64,000 nucleotides of DNA from Simmondsia chinensis. Taxonomy: Eukaryota; Streptophyta; Magnoliopsida; Caryophyllales; Simmondsiaceae. Below, one piece after another: positions 33,507 through 46,700 of this stretch. The stretch's first letter is position 1; each line of letters starts with the position of its first letter. The notes below the pieces were generated by a model. It was not told where the DNA came from. It searched no databases and saw only the letters and a list, made by a program, of their open reading frames with translations. The DNA is taken from the NCBI GenBank assembly GCA_018398585.1, contig JAGTTD010000019.1:5369702-5433701 (forward strand). Direction: 5' to 3'. The position numbers were made by a program, and so were the translations under genes.

Positions 33507-36500
33507 ATGACGTCGGCAATCAAATCTGAGGTAGAGAAGTTCGGAGGTCAAGGAAGCTTCAGTTTGTGGCAAGTCCGTGTTAAAGGACTCCTGACCCAGA
33601 ATGGCTTGAACAAAGCACTGGAGTGAAAAGAGAAGAAACCGGAAAACATGATAGAGGCACAGTGGGAAGAATTGGATGATAAGGCTCTCACGGCGATACA
33701 GATGTGTTTAGCAGATGATGTACTGACAGAAGTCTTGGAGATGAAAACTGCCAAAGAGTTGTGGGAGAAGTTGCAAGAGATGTTTTGCCACAAATCGGTC
33801 TCCATTAAACTTGCAATAAAGCTCCGATTATTCATGTTTCATATGACGGAAAGTATATCACTTAAAAATCATCTTAGTGAATTTAATTCTATAATTCAAG
33901 AATTGAAAGAATTAGATGACACCCCTAAGGACGAAGATCAGACCATGATATTATTGTGTTCACTCTCTAATACTTATGAAGGCTTTGTAGAAAGCATGGT
34001 ATATGGTGGTTGGCCTACTATCACAGTTGATGAGGTTAAAAGAAACCTAGTAAGTAAAGAGAGAGTTGATAGGAAACTGTCCGACTTTGTGAATAACTCT
34101 GGTAATGGCTTGTTTGTGAGAGGTTGGATTGAATCTAGAGGGTCTAAAGGTGGAAAGAAGTCTACGTCTAAATCTAGATATAAGAACCTGTCATGTAACT
34201 TCTGTCACAAGAAGGGGCACATAAAGAAAAACTTTTATAGAGAGATGATAACAAGAACGACCATAAGTCCGCTGAGGCTAGTGTAGTTGAAGATGAGGGA
34301 GATGTTGATGTCCTATTAGTAACCGAGTCACAGGCCAGGTCCAGGGATAAGTGGATCATGGATTCGGGTTGTTCTTACCACGTTTGTCCTAATAGAGACT
34401 GGTTCACCACTTATAAGTCAATTCAGGGTGGAGTAATCATAATGGGCAATGATGCCACATGTAAGGTGATGGGTATTGGAACAGTTCGTGTGAAGATGTT
34501 TAACGGTACAGTTAGGACACTTAGCGACGTGCAACACGTCCCAGATTTGAAAAAGAACCTTATTTCTTTAGGTACCATTGAGTCCAATGGGTACAAGTAC
34601 ACAGCTGAAGGTGGAGTCATAAGGGTCAGTAAAGGTGCATTGATTGTGATGAAGGGTAGAAGGGTAGGAACCTTGTATGAGCTTGTAGGTTCTACCATGA
34701 CAGGGTCGGTGGCTGTTTCTACATCGTCTATGATAGATACAGAGATCACTAAGATGTGGCACATGAGATTGGGTCATGTGAGTGACAAGGGGCTGTCAGA
34801 GTTGAGTAAGAGGGGTCTATTATATGGTCAGTCAACTGGACTGATGGATTTCTGTGAGCACTGTGTATATGGGAAGCAGAAGAGAGTCAGCTTGAAGCAG
34901 GCAGTGCATCAGACTAAAGGAACGTTGGACTACATTCATTTTGATTTATGGGGACCGTCCAAAGTTGCTTCCAAAAGAGGTTCCAGGTATTTGCTAACGT
35001 TCATTGATGATTTTTCACGTAAAGTTTGGGTCTATTTTCTTAAGCAGAAGAATGAAGTTTATGAAGTCTTTAAGAAGTGGAAGACACTGCTTGAAAAACA
35101 GACAGGAAAGCAGTTAAAGAGGTTGAGGACAGATAATGGTCTTGAGTTTGTTGAGGGTGATTTCCTCAAATTCTGTGAGGACCAAGGCATTGTCAGACAC
35201 AGGACTTGTGCAGGTCGACCTCAACAGAATGGAGTGGCAGTAAGAATGAATAGGATGTTACTGGAGAAGGCTTGGTGTATGCATTCAAACGCAGGATTAG
35301 GGAGAGAATAGTGGGCAGAGGCAGTTAACTTGGCTTGTTATCTAGTGAATCGATCTCCTCATTCATCACTTCAGTTGAAGATTCCAGAAGAGGTATGGTC
35401 TGGTTCTCCTGCTGATTATTCTTATTTGAAGATATTTGGTTGTCCTGCTTATGCTTATGTTAACAATGGAAAGCTAGAGCCAAGGGCCAAGAAGTGTATC
35501 TTTCTTGGTTATACGTCAGGTGTGAAGAGATATCGTTTATGGGATCCAAAAGCCCATAAATTTCTGACCAGTAGAGATGTGACATTCGATGAGTCCGTTC
35601 TGGTACATCTGCCACACACGCCCTCCACAATTCAAGATTCAGTTCAGGCAGAGAAGCCTGATGCTAGTCAGATACAGTCTAAAAGTTTAGATCAGCAGCA
35701 GGTAGTTCAGTTTGAGAGTATGCAGGCACCTCCAGTACAGGTTTTTGATGAGATTGGTGAAACAGAAACAAGTCAGCAGGTCGAGCAGCATACAGTTGCA
35801 GGTGGTAGGCAGAAAAGGTAGATTAGGCCACCACATAGATACAGGTATGAGGAGATGATAGCCTATGCCCTTACTACAGCTGAAACAGTGGAAGACAATG
35901 AACCGTCTTCATATTCAGAGAGTGTATCGAGATCTGACTCAGATAAATGGCTTATGGCCATGCATGAAGAGATGGAGTCTTTGAAGAAGAACCAGACTTG
36001 GCAGCTAGTCAAGCCTCAAACAGGAAAAAGAGTAATCGGGTGCAAATGGGTCTTCAAACAAAAAGAAGGCATTCCTGGAGTGGAAGATGCAAGGTACAAG
36101 GCTCGCTTAGTAGCTAAAGGCTACAGTCAGGTACACGGTGTTGATTTTCATGATATTTTTTCACTTGTTGTTAGATATTGTTCCATACGAGCGATACTTG
36201 CTTTAGTAGCTATGCATGATTTAGAGCTTGAGCAGTTAGATGTGAAAACTGCATTTTGGCATGGTGAGCTAGAGGAGAGTATTTATATGCATCAGCCTGA
36301 GAGTTTCGTTGTAGAAGGAAAAGAAGACCATGTTTGTTTGTTGAAGAGATCTTTATATGGTTTGAAGCAGTCACCTAGGTAGTGGTATAAGAGATTTGAT
36401 CAGTTTATGACTAGCCATGGATTCTTCAGGAGCAAGTATGATAGCTGTGTGTATTTTAGAAAGATAGATTCAGGCTCATTTGTTTATCTTCTGTTATATT

Positions 36501-37434
36501 TTTATGACATGTTAATTGCAGCTAAAGACATGACATATGTTGATGATTTGAAAGCAATGTTGAAAAGCGTTCGAGATGAAGGACTTAGGAGCAGCTAAGA
36601 AGATTCTTGGCATGGAGATCAGTAGGGACCGAAAAACTGGAAAGTTGTACTCGTCTCAGGATCGATTTCACATGAAGGATGATAAGCTAGTTAGCACTCC
36701 CTTAGCAGCTCACTTCAGGCTTTCAACATTGGATTCATCTCAGATAGAGGAGAATGTCAGCTACATGTCTCAAGTACCTTATTCTAGTGCTATGGGTAGT
36801 ATCATGTATGATGTGGTATGTACTCGTCCAGATATTGCTTTTGTTGTGAGCAAAGTGAGTAGGTACATGGCGAATCCAGGAAAGGAACATTGGCAAGCTG
36901 TTAAATGGATTCTCAATACTTACAGGGCACTTCTGATGTTTGTTTGGAATTTGGGAAGAGTAAATGCTGCTTAGTAGGGTACGTTGACTCTGATTATGGT
37001 GGAGATCTTGATAAGAGGAACTCCACTTCTGATTATGTGTTCTGTTTGGGAGACAGCGCTATCAGTTGGAGAGCTTGTCTACAATCAGTTACTGCACAGT
37101 CGGCTGTTGAGGCTGAGTACATGGAAGTTACAGAAGCATTTAAGGAAGCTGTTTGGTTAAGGGGTTTGATTAGTGAGATTAGGGTACTGTTGGAGTTTAC
37201 TGTGATAGCCAGTCAGCAATTTACCTAACTAAAGATCAGATGATGCTTCATGACATAACGAAGCACATTAATGTCAAGTATCATTTTATTAGAGATCTGA
37301 TTGATAAGCAGAAGATGGAGTTGAAGAAGATTGGTATTGAAGATAATCTAGCAGATATGTTCACTAAAGTTTTATCCGGTAGGAAATTCGAGCATTGCTG
37401 GAATTTAGTTGGACTTACAGTTTCAGTTTGTTAA
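33507..37434 (+). pseudogene. Broken Gag-Pol of the Tork-like element
   Basis: Gag starts at 33507 and meets a TGA at about 33625. The zinc knuckle region (CNFCHKKGHIKKNF) has Phe where the last Cys is expected. A frameshift near 34240 precedes the protease (MDSGCSYHVC at 34358). The integrase shows HMRLGHV, CEHC, DLWGPS and TDNGLEF, with a TAG near 35309. Further stops are at about 35819 and 36380. The reverse transcriptase motif expected as YVDD reads YFYD (36497-36508), removing a catalytic Asp. Frameshifts occur near 36565, 36905 and 37190, and a short deletion lies near 36665. RNase H wording (SDYGGD, EAEYMEV, NLADMFTK) follows. Not functional. Confidence 0.88.
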
Positions 37435-37513
37435 CCCTGGTGTTGAGGTGTTATTAGAGAGAGTGGAGATGCTTTTTTATTATTGTGATAAATTTTGACC
37501 CAAGGTGGAGATT

Positions 37514-37749
37514 CGTTAGGAATATGCCTCAAAATTCCTTAGAAGTCTAAGTATGGAAGCCGTGAGGAGGCCGATCGATTAGGTAAAGCTCGATCAATCG
37601 GGAATGTTACGTAAGTTTGGGACACCTGCAGTGAGCTCAACAATAGATTGGGAGCCGCGTTTCCACACAGGTATAAATAAGGACGTAGGGTTACGTCAGA
37701 ACGCAATCGAAACTCATACGAGTGTTTCCCCTAGCGGCGCCGCACCAAT

Positions 37750-37793
<44 letters not shown>

Positions 37794-37880
37794 AGTGATT
37801 GTAATTCTTCTTTTCGATTCAATAATAAAAGCTCTAATCTTCGCCCGTGGTTTTCTCCCTTCTCGATTGTAGAGGGGTTT
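37514..37880 (+). repeat. 3' LTR of the Tork-like element, truncated
   Basis: It aligns with the 5' LTR from its first base to GATTGTAGAGGGGTTT and then stops. The text after it (GTTGTTGCTGTTGTTGTTGC) is unrelated to the LTR. Confidence 0.85.
37752..37790. repeat. (GA)n microsatellite within the 3' LTR
   Basis: About 19 GA units. The same place in the 5' LTR has about five units followed by AAAGAAAT, so the run expanded after insertion. Confidence 0.9.
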
Positions 37881-38235
37881 CCAAGGTTTTTTGTGTTGTT
37901 GCTGTTGTTGTTGCATGTGAAGTCCACTTATAAGCTTAGGTAAGGTTTTATTACAAAACTGACATTAAATGGTATAGCTTTCTAATCTTTCATACTAATC
38001 ACTTTTGTATAGTGATATTAATATGAAACTTTGATGTTAGACTCATACGTAGAGTTTTCAACTCTCTACCCACCATTCTACTTGACAAAGTAGACGCTAC
38101 ATCTGCCTTGAAATTTTTGCTACCCTTCGTATCTCTAACCTACTTCTTCCTTTGAGGATCTTTACATCATGTTTTATGCATAAACCACATTGTTTCATGA
38201 ATGCTTTCCAACAGGATGCTCAAAATTAAAAGAGT

Positions 38236-38375
38236 ACAATAACAACAACAATAGCAGTCCTAGCGCTTCAAGGGCTCCCGCTTGTGCAGGGTCTGAGAGG
38301 GATAGGATGTACACAGCGTTACCCCATTAGGGTGAGACCCTAATGAGAGACTGTTTCTAAGGACCCCCAACCTCA
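38236..38375 (-). mobile_element. (TTG)n-tailed SINE copy, minus strand
   Basis: On the minus strand: GGTCCTTAGAAACAGTCTCTC, AATGGGGTAACGCTGTGTACATCC, CAGACCCTGCACAAGCGGGAGCCC and a TTGTTGTTG tail (CAACAACAA at about 38238-38249 on +). It is the same body as the 10157-10404 SINE. No duplication was found. Confidence 0.65.
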
Positions 38376-38469
38376 TCGATGATAGTTATGAAGAGCATGT
38401 AAGGCATAGATATCGTGCAAAGCATATATGCGTGTAAGCATTTAGTGTTTCTAAAAATAGATTTATTGC

Positions 38470-38935
38470 CCTATTGTGCTAGATCTTGATTTAGTCGTGT
38501 GGGGTCCGAAACCGTTTACGTGCTTTGATTGTTGGTTTTCTCAGCCAGAATATAAGAAGATAGTAATCAATGAGTGGCGGTCATTAGAGGGTCTCTTGTT
38601 GAAAAAGAAGTTGAAGAAATTAAAGAACCTATTGAGAAGATGGAATAAAGAGGTGTTTGGCCACATTGACCTTAAGATTGCGTCCCTTGAGGAAGAGCTA
38701 GTCAAATTAAGTAGGAAAGCGGAGAGCAATGAATGCAGAACTAAGGCATGGGGCCGGTCCTTCTCTGGTCTGAATTGTTGAACAGTAGCTTTATGTATTT
38801 TATTTTTATATTTTTTTTTTGGCTAATCTGTATGGTGCTTTCCTGGCTATAATCGCTCGGTACCCTTCATATGGAAGGCCGCCTCTTATATTCCGAGCTC
38901 TACTCGTTATTTGTCGGGGAAAAACAAATTGATAG
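38470..38935 (+). pseudogene. LINE fragment with 3' end
   Basis: The frame 38476-38781 encodes WGPKPFTCFDCWFSQPEYKK and NKEVFGHID, the linker after the endonuclease domain of plant LINEs. It is joined directly to a 3' UTR ending CTCGTTATTTGTCGGGGAAAAA. Reverse transcriptase is missing, so the copy is internally deleted. Confidence 0.6.
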
Positions 38936-39449
38936 AAGTCACTATAAAAGCAGTGACATTAGTTAGGCTAAGCCACTATTTTATATAGCGACTTTTGCTA
39001 CGTTTTTATATTATTTGTATGAAATATATACAAAGTAGGAACAACTAACTTTGTAGATGGTTCACTTTCTAATAAGTTAGAGGTGTGGGGTTCGAGTTTA
39101 TGGCTGTACATTTATTTTGTTTTTGTTACTACTTCCTAATGCTATGCAACGAAAACCTTGAAGAATGGTGAGGTTGGGACTCAAACCATGTATTTTTTGC
39201 ATAAAAAACATATACCCGTTTATTTAAGCTACAAAAGATTAATCCTTTATTTTATGTGATTTGGTAAAAGACCATTATGGCCTTGTGTTACAGCGACTTT
39301 TACTGGTTGAAATTGCTATACTGTATTGGCGGTTGCACTTGGTAATATGGCCTTCATTATTAGGGTAAAGTTGCTGCGTCTTTTACCCTTTTTTTCTATT
39401 TATAAGGTCTTATTTTGAATGATGATTCTATTGACATGTATTAAAATAC
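38936..39449. other. Non-coding, possible MITE
   Basis: Short words such as AGCGACTTTTGCTACG and CAGCGACTTTTACTGG occur at both halves, and GTGGGGTTCGAGTTT near 39088 resembles a Pol III B box. Boundaries and class are not clear. Confidence 0.25.
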
Positions 39450-39745
39450 TGGAACTTGGCTAGTTGCAAAAAGTTTGAAAGTTTTAGCTCATTTTTAAGT
39501 TGAACTGGCTCGCCTATCTTATCAAGTCAAGCTTGACTGTAGTGAAATTTGAGCTGGTTAATGTATTTTATTAACTTAGCTAATGCCCAACTAAACCAAG
39601 CTTAAATGAGTCAAACCCGAGCTTTAGCAAGCCCAACCAAGCCTAGACTAAACTTAATTTAGAGTTTGAAGTTTCCGAGCTTGGCGAGTCGCAAGCCGAG
39701 CTTAATGCAAACGAAGTAAGCCTCAAGCCTTGACTGCTCAAATAC
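39450..39745. repeat. GAGCTC/AAGCTTGA-rich repeat fragment
   Basis: It shares wording such as GAAGTTTCCGAGCTTGGCGAGT with 49337-49360 (GAAGTTTCCAAGCTCAGCGAGC). It is a fragment of the family seen more fully at 48971-49760. Confidence 0.5.
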
Positions 39746-40143
39746 ACCCCTATATGGACCTGATATCCATCATGTTGGCACCAATTATTTTCTTCTACAC
39801 TAAGTGGAGCACTTTATTTCTTTATTGGCAATTTTATTTTTATTTTTTTCAAAATGGCCCTTATTTTGCAGGTAACCTTTCAGGCCACCCTAAAGTTCAT
39901 GCGACTGGTCCTCCATGTTCCAATAGAAAAAAGTGAAAAAAGATCCCTTTATCCATTCCCAGTTGATGCGTTCCTTTCACAAAGAGAGGAAAAAAATTCG
40001 CAAGGACCTACTAACGATCCGGATGCTGTTGTAGTTGATCAATATTAAAAAAAACGTAACGATCTTTTCATGCTTTTTTGTTCATCTAATATGTTTATTT
40101 TTATGGGGTGGGGTTGAGAACTCACATTCTTTACAAGTTTTGA

Positions 40144-41226
40144 AAACACTTGTCTGTCACATAGTTTTTAATGCAATTCCTAAATGACAATTTTGGTTAC
40201 ATTAGCGGGCAGTGGGGGTGTCTTTCATGGAGTTGGTGATGTCATAGGTCCACCCCTATTTTGGTTGGCTCGCTTGCTTTAGCGGATTTCCCTCAAAGCC
40301 CTTATAGTGTCTATTTGACCCGTGCCCTCAAAGCGACTGAGGATGTAGATCTAAATTTTGTTGCAAAGATGGAGAGCAATAATGGTGTTGATGAAATGGC
40401 TACTATTGAGGTATTAGGTGAAGATGTTGTGCCTGAGGATGCTACTGTTGATGATTTTCCGATTTACGTAGGTCAGGAGCATATTGAGTGATATGTGGAT
40501 CTAAACTACAATGGTTCTAATCTAGCGGTGGACTGCATTGCTGATTCTGAGAACCGCCAAACCCCTCCTCTGCCTCTTGGTGTAATTGGCCCTGCACCCT
40601 GTACTGATTTGTGATCTGCCAAGCCTTCCTCTGCCCTCAAATGGTCCAGTAGAGCATGGGACATGGGGAAAAGATTGGACCTTAACTATGATGGTCCTGA
40701 TTCTGTCATATACCGACTTTTTTGCTCCCATGAAGCCGAAGGCCGTGATGGGTTTACTCGGAAGAAGAAGAAACTTCGTAAGAAGAAGTTAGGCCATGCT
40801 TCGTCCCCCATCAGGTCTCGAATTCAGTGTCACTCTATGTGTGGATTACTTGGGCCTGGGGCAAGCTAAGTATCGTCAGGAGTTGTTGTGGCAAGTATGG
40901 AAAAGGTGAAGTCCTCTAAGTATCGACTTGAGTCTTGTAATGTTAGGGGGTGAGGAATGAGTTTGGTGTGTTGTCATTTTAGAGTGTTAGGTTATAATTC
41001 GGTCTTTATTTCTAGGTGTCTTAGGTCTTAGTGCCTTTGGACTTCATGCAGGCTTAGGAGTTTAGGATTTTTTGGGGTATTTTGCTTTTAGATCTAGGAT
41101 ATTTTCCTCCTTTTATTTTTATTTTTATTTGCCCCGCTTTTCTGGGCTTCCCCGGGCTCCACTTTCGTGGGTGCGCCGGTTTTGTATTAAAAGTTTTCTC
41201 TCTAATCATTGGGAGAAAAAAAAAAA
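40144..41226 (+). pseudogene. 5'-truncated LINE with poly-A tail
   Basis: Degenerate frames at 40261-40491 and about 40663-40869 (acidic, then lysine-rich) are followed by a roughly 350-bp T-rich 3' UTR ending TCTCTAATCATTGGGAG and 13 A. AAGTTTTGA at 40135-40143 and 41225-41233 may be a 9-bp duplication. The coding part has no clear domain; an ORF1 tail is possible. Confidence 0.5.
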
Positions 41227-41233
41227 GTTTTGA

Positions 41234-42057
41234 TGTGAAATCTAGGGCTACTTTATTGTAATGATATGAATGCTTTTTCTGCATGTGATACACATGCTTT
41301 GATAAACAACTAGAAAATTCATGATCATTTGATTGCATGAACAGGTACACTTTTTTTTTTTGGTCAAAAACATGAACAGGGACACAGTATACATCAACTC
41401 AAGCTTTTTGAATACAATGATGCAGTTATATGCTCTACACATCATGATAAGCTGACATCACTGAACATGATGCATGCTTGGTCATACTTTATGTTTTCTC
41501 CTTTTTTCGTTGTCTGTGAAATTAAGTAGAGTGAGATGAAGGTGCTTGCGATCTCGAATGAAAAGTGAGATCCTAATGTCAATCTAGGTGCACTTGTGCA
41601 TACGTTGACATTGTGTGGCAATTGAGTTCTTGGAGAACGATTCTCAAGAGGGTTTACTTCTTGAGCTCCAAAAACAAAAAGGGGAATTTATGACTTAGGT
41701 TTCTTGAAGTTGGGATATTTATAATATAGATATCTTGATATTTTAGTTTATCAAATTATGATAATTATATATTTAAAAACTTTATGATCTATTGGAATTC
41801 TGGTGTACTTTTATAGAAATCCTATGAATTTTCCCTAAAAAACACTGACGAATATGTTGCCAAAATCACGTGACTTGTTAGCCTTCTGTACCAAAAATAA
41901 GTGTAGTCGATATAGCAATTAGGAGAGAAGAGCACACCGATGCTAGTTTACAGTGCTTCTGGGCTTGTATGTTTGGTGTCTTTTTTTTTTTTTTTTTTTT
42001 TTTACATGTCTGTTATTACTTTATTTGACTTAGATTTCATAAATATCCTTCTTTTTA
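41234..42057. other. Intergenic, no gene seen
   Basis: AT-rich DNA with a T run at about 41352-41361 and a long T run at about 41971-42003. No coding signal is recognised. Confidence 0.4.
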
Positions 42058-42190
42058 GGGTTAAGAGCCCTTCAGGAACAACCTTTCTACAAAGTAACAC
42101 CCCGTAGAGGTAAGGATGTATACATCTTACCCTCTCTAAACCCTTTCCTAACCGGAGCCTCTTCAAGGTACTAGGTGGTTGTTGCAGAAT
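42058..42190 (+). mobile_element. (TTG)n-type SINE body, diverged
   Basis: GGAACAACCTTTCTACAAAG, CCCCGTAGAGGTAAGGATGTATACATC, CTAAACCCTTTCCTAACCGG and a final GGTTGTTGC follow the same order as the other copies, with many changes. No head or duplication is defined. Confidence 0.5.
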
Positions 42191-43529
42191 ATCGTGATAT
42201 TAGTGTTGAAACGTTAGAGAGTGATTGTTGTTGTGTGGTTTAGCATCAAAACTATTATCTCGAACTGTATTGTCCATCTTTTATCTCTTTTTTCTTGGAG
42301 CACGAGTCATTGTTATATATATATATATATATATTTTAAGGTGCTGATTTGACCTGTAATGTAAGTGGGTTGAAAGATGCCATATCATTTTGATTTGTTA
42401 GCATGTTCTGCTTATCTTCTAACGATAGTCCTCCTTTGATAAATTACTTTTTCAATACAATTAAGACTCTATATTCTTCGAAATTTTAATGTTTAAAGCC
42501 TAATATTCTTGATGTACTTGAGGATGTGTTAAGTATCTCATATAAACTACGTATGTAGGCATGTGTCAGCTTATATTGTGAGAGTATTATGTCCCTAAAA
42601 GGTCGGTTTTCTAAGTTGTGTTAAAGCTCAATATTATTGGAAAAGTGGCTGAAGTTTTTGTAACAGAGAGAGTTAGCATTAGATGATTGTTTTCATGGAT
42701 ATTATTTTTTTTTTCAAAATCAGATATTGATATGATTTGTATGAGATTTGGTAAAATTTGATTTGATTGTATCTGAGTGAGATTGGATGACATAAATAAG
42801 TTTAACTTTGAATTGATATTTTAAGTTAGATTAGATTTAATAAGTAACTCAATTGTAAATAAGGTTTATGGGATGAGAGTTAGTCATAGAGAGAAACATG
42901 TCAAAAAAATGTGAGGAGTTATGGGTTTTGTAAAGAGGTGTCGGGGGCACCCGTGTAGAGAAGAGAAGAGAGGAGAAAAAAATCTCAATGATTGTGTATT
43001 TGATTAAATACGAGTGTAAGTTTTCGGGGTGTACTGGGTTTTGTCTCAAATTAGAGATCGTATTCCAAAATTTTCAATAATGAGAGTTTGATAAGTGATT
43101 GGTCGTAGTTTTTCATCTAGTTGAGAGATGATTTCTATGTAAATCATTTTATTTGTTTACGATCATTCAGTTCTTTGTGATCTTTTTCCAACACGTCTTT
43201 GTATCCATGTATATAGTTTGTGCACCATTGCTATAATAGATGATGTAAAAAAGAGACTATCATGTCAATTTTGTTCCCTATAAAACATTGTCTTTTTATG
43301 GGAGCTGTGACTTGAACCTTTTAATACGGTATGATTTAGTGTGGGTATGCTTGTCAGTTTATATGACATGTTGCTATTACACTATGGCGGATCCCACATG
43401 AAATTTAATTAGGATAGTAAATTTTTATTTTGATAATTAAGGAGTAACAGCTCACAGTACATGACAGTAGCTGCACTAAACGTTCAATAAATTACTAGTA
43501 TTTTTTCCTGGTTGAATAAGTAAAGAGGC
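42191..43529. other. Intergenic, no gene seen
   Basis: AT-rich with a (TA)n run near 42315-42333. About 42700-43000 contains GATTTGATTTGAT-like words but no recognisable gene or bounded element. Confidence 0.4.
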
Positions 43530-43773
43530 AGAGTTTAAGAGGGCTTGATAAGTTTAATGAGCCAAGTTTAAGTAGGAAGTGCTCGATCGACCTGTTAGAG
43601 TTCATGCGTAGCTGTGAAGAGCTCATCCAAAGATTGTTAAGAGCTTGTTAATTGATTAGTATTAACTTCATTAGTAGTACAACATTCAAAAAAACTTCTT
43701 TAGTAGTACTAATATCTTGTTAACAACTTGTAAATAACTTGAAAAGTTGGATTGGATAATAAGTTCGAGTTGG

Positions 43774-46700
43774 TTTCCTTTGCCTTATGACATGCATCCT
43801 GGAGACTAAAGCTGCTGATGACAACCATAATGCTGCAAAAGACATCTGGCCTCACACTGAATTTTCTTCACAAAACATACAAGCATCGCCTAATGGATCA
43901 GGAGGAATGTTGGCTGTCTGGGATAAAGATTGGATAGCAATCAGGTCAATTCAAGCAACAAAGAACTGGTTATGCATCAAAGGAACCATTGCCCAAGAAG
44001 ACTTCTTATGTGCCATTGTTTTCATCTATGCTCCTTCAACCAAAGATGAAAGAATGCTCATATGAAGGGAGGTAAATCAGGTTGTTCAAGGCCTGAACTG
44101 TCCAACACTCATTTCTGGGGATATGAATGAAATACTCAACCTGAGTGACAGAAAAGGGATGAGGAGTGTCACGGCTGGTATGAAAGACTTCAGGAAGTTT
44201 ATAGCAGCAGGAGGCCTCTTGGAGCTCCCACTCATAGGGAGAAAATTCACATGGGGAAGAGGGAGATCCTTAAGCAGAATAGATAGAACATTAGTAACAT
44301 CTAAATGGTTGGGCAAATTTCCTGATATCAAGCAATGGGGAGTGCAAAAGAAGCTCTCAGATCATGCAGCACTGATAATTGAAACTGAGAAAATCAATTG
44401 GGGCCCGATCCCATTCAGAAACCTGAATTGTTGGCTCTCTAGGAATGATTTCTGGGCATTAATCAGAGAAGAAAAGGAGAGGAAGGGGTTGATGTTGACT
44501 TGTTGCTAAAATTTCTCAAGAACAGAATACATGCTTGGAACAAAGAGTGTTTTGGGGACATAAACATAAGAATCAAGCAACTTGAAGAAGCCTTAGATGA
44601 TGCTGATAAACATCTTGAAGAAGATGACATTGATGAGGTGTTGGTGGCTCGAAGAAAGGCAGCGTGGATTCAACTCAACAAATGGTATATGAAAAGAGAG
44701 CAATTATGGAAACAAAAGTCCAGGTGCAGATACATCAAAGAGGGAGACAGAAACACCAAATACTTCTTCACTTTGGCAAAAGCAAGGCTAAAGAAGAATC
44801 ATATTGGCTATCTCAAAGTCAAAAACCAGAGGATCAAGTAGCCAGCTGACATAAAACAAGCAATCATCAATCATTTCCATGCCTTGTATAATGAAGAAGG
44901 GAGTATAAGTGAGAGGCCTTCACTGCAGGGCTTGCCAATTCCAAGAATAACTGACCAACAAGCTGCTCTATTGGAAAGAAAAGTCATATATGAGGAAATT
45001 ACAGAGGCCGTTTGGGCTTGCAGTCTTTCCAAAGCACCAGGCTACGATGGCTTTAACTTCAAATTCATCAGGAAGGGTTCGGAGATAATTGGGCAGGATG
45101 TTTGTACATTTGTTAGAAGGTTCTTTGATGACAATGTACTTCCAAATAGAGCAAATGTCACTTGGGTCACACTTATACCAAAGAAAACAGGAGCTGCAGA
45201 ACTGCAGGACTATAGACCGATCAGCATGGTGGGTTGCTTGTACAAGATCATTGCAAAGATCCTAGCTAAGAGACTGATACCAGTGCTGCCACAACTAATT
45301 GGTGAGTCCCAAACAGCTTTTGTTAAGAGCTGACAAATCTTGGATAGAGCCTTGATAGCAAACGAAGTTGTTCTATGGACTAAAAGAACTAAGACCCAAG
45401 GTGTCATCTTGAAGCTCGACTTTAGGAAGGCATATGACACAATGCGATGGGATTTCATTGAGGAAGTAATGACAAGAATGGGATTTGGAATGATTTGGAG
45501 GTCATGGATAAAAACTTGCTTATCATCAGCCTCTATATCATTACTTGTTAATGGGTCTCCTACTGCACCTATCCCAATGAGTAGAGGCTTAAGGCAAGGT
45601 GACCCCATCTCTCCATTCCTATTTGTTTTGGAGGCTGAAATTGTGAACTGCCTGATGAGGAAAGCAATGCATCAAGGCTGCATAAGAGGCATGGAAATTG
45701 GCCACTACAAGGAGAGAATCACACACCTACAATTTGCAGATGATACAATCATCTTTTGCGCTGCCCGTGGTGAGGAAATCAGGAATTTCAGAGACATCAT
45801 GGGCTGCTTCCACCTCATGTCTGGTCTATCCCTTAACATGGAGAAATCGGTGTTGATTGCACTCAACAAAAGTGATCAACGGATTTCAAAGGCTGCGCAA
45901 ACATTCCAATGCTCAAAAGGTAACCTTCCAATCTTGTACCTTGGCTTACCACTAGATGCAAACAGCAAGAGAATCAAGACCTGGGACCCCATAGTTGAAA
46001 AAATACAGAAAAGGCTTGCTGGTTGGAAAGCTATGACACTCTCAAAAGCTGGTAGGCTGATGCTCATCAAGTCGGTGCTGCAAACCTTACCAACATATTA
46101 CCTTTCCTTATTTAAAATGCCAAGAATGGTGGCAAAGAAAATCAACAAATTGCAAAGAAACTTCTTCTGGCAAGGCAAAACAGATCAAAAATCAATGCCT
46201 CTCATTAAATGGGAAGTTATTCAAAGGCCAAAGAATTTAGGGGGCCTTGGTGTGGGGGAGATCACAATGAAGAATGCAGGATTGTTGTTCAAATTGTGTG
46301 GAGATTTTCTAATGATTCTCAAGCTTTTTGGAAAAGAATTGTGTCAAGCATCCATCGAACACCTACTAACTTTGTTGCAATTGGGAGCTATAAAGCTTCT
46401 ACTCCTTCACTTTGGTTTGATATCCTCAACTTTCATCATGGGTCCCAACAACTTGAAGAGTGAATCAGGGAAGGCTGGATATTCATAATAGGTAACGGCC
46501 TAAAAACAGGCTTTTGGGAGGATGTTTGGATTGACAAACTGCCGCTAAAGGATAGATTTCCAAGACTCTATAATGCATCAGATCAGAAAAGGAATTGCAT
46601 TGGTGAAATGGGATGCTGGGATGGGCTTTGTTGGCATTGGAACTTCACATGGAGGAGGCGTCTGTTTCTGTTTGAAATTACAATGAGAGATGAGCTTCTC

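Larger units (their letters stand above)
33008..37880 (+). mobile_element. Tork/Tnt1-like Ty1/copia element, decayed
   Basis: 5' LTR 33008-33469, primer-binding site TGGTATCAGAGCCC at 33473-33486, Gag-Pol remains 33507-37434, polypurine tract AAGGTGGAGATT at 37502-37513, and 3' LTR from 37514. The 3' LTR stops at about 37880, some 95 bp short, and its first base is C instead of T, so no target duplication can be shown. Gag and protease wording (LWQVRVKGLL, MDSGCSYHVCP) points to the Tork lineage. Confidence 0.9.
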
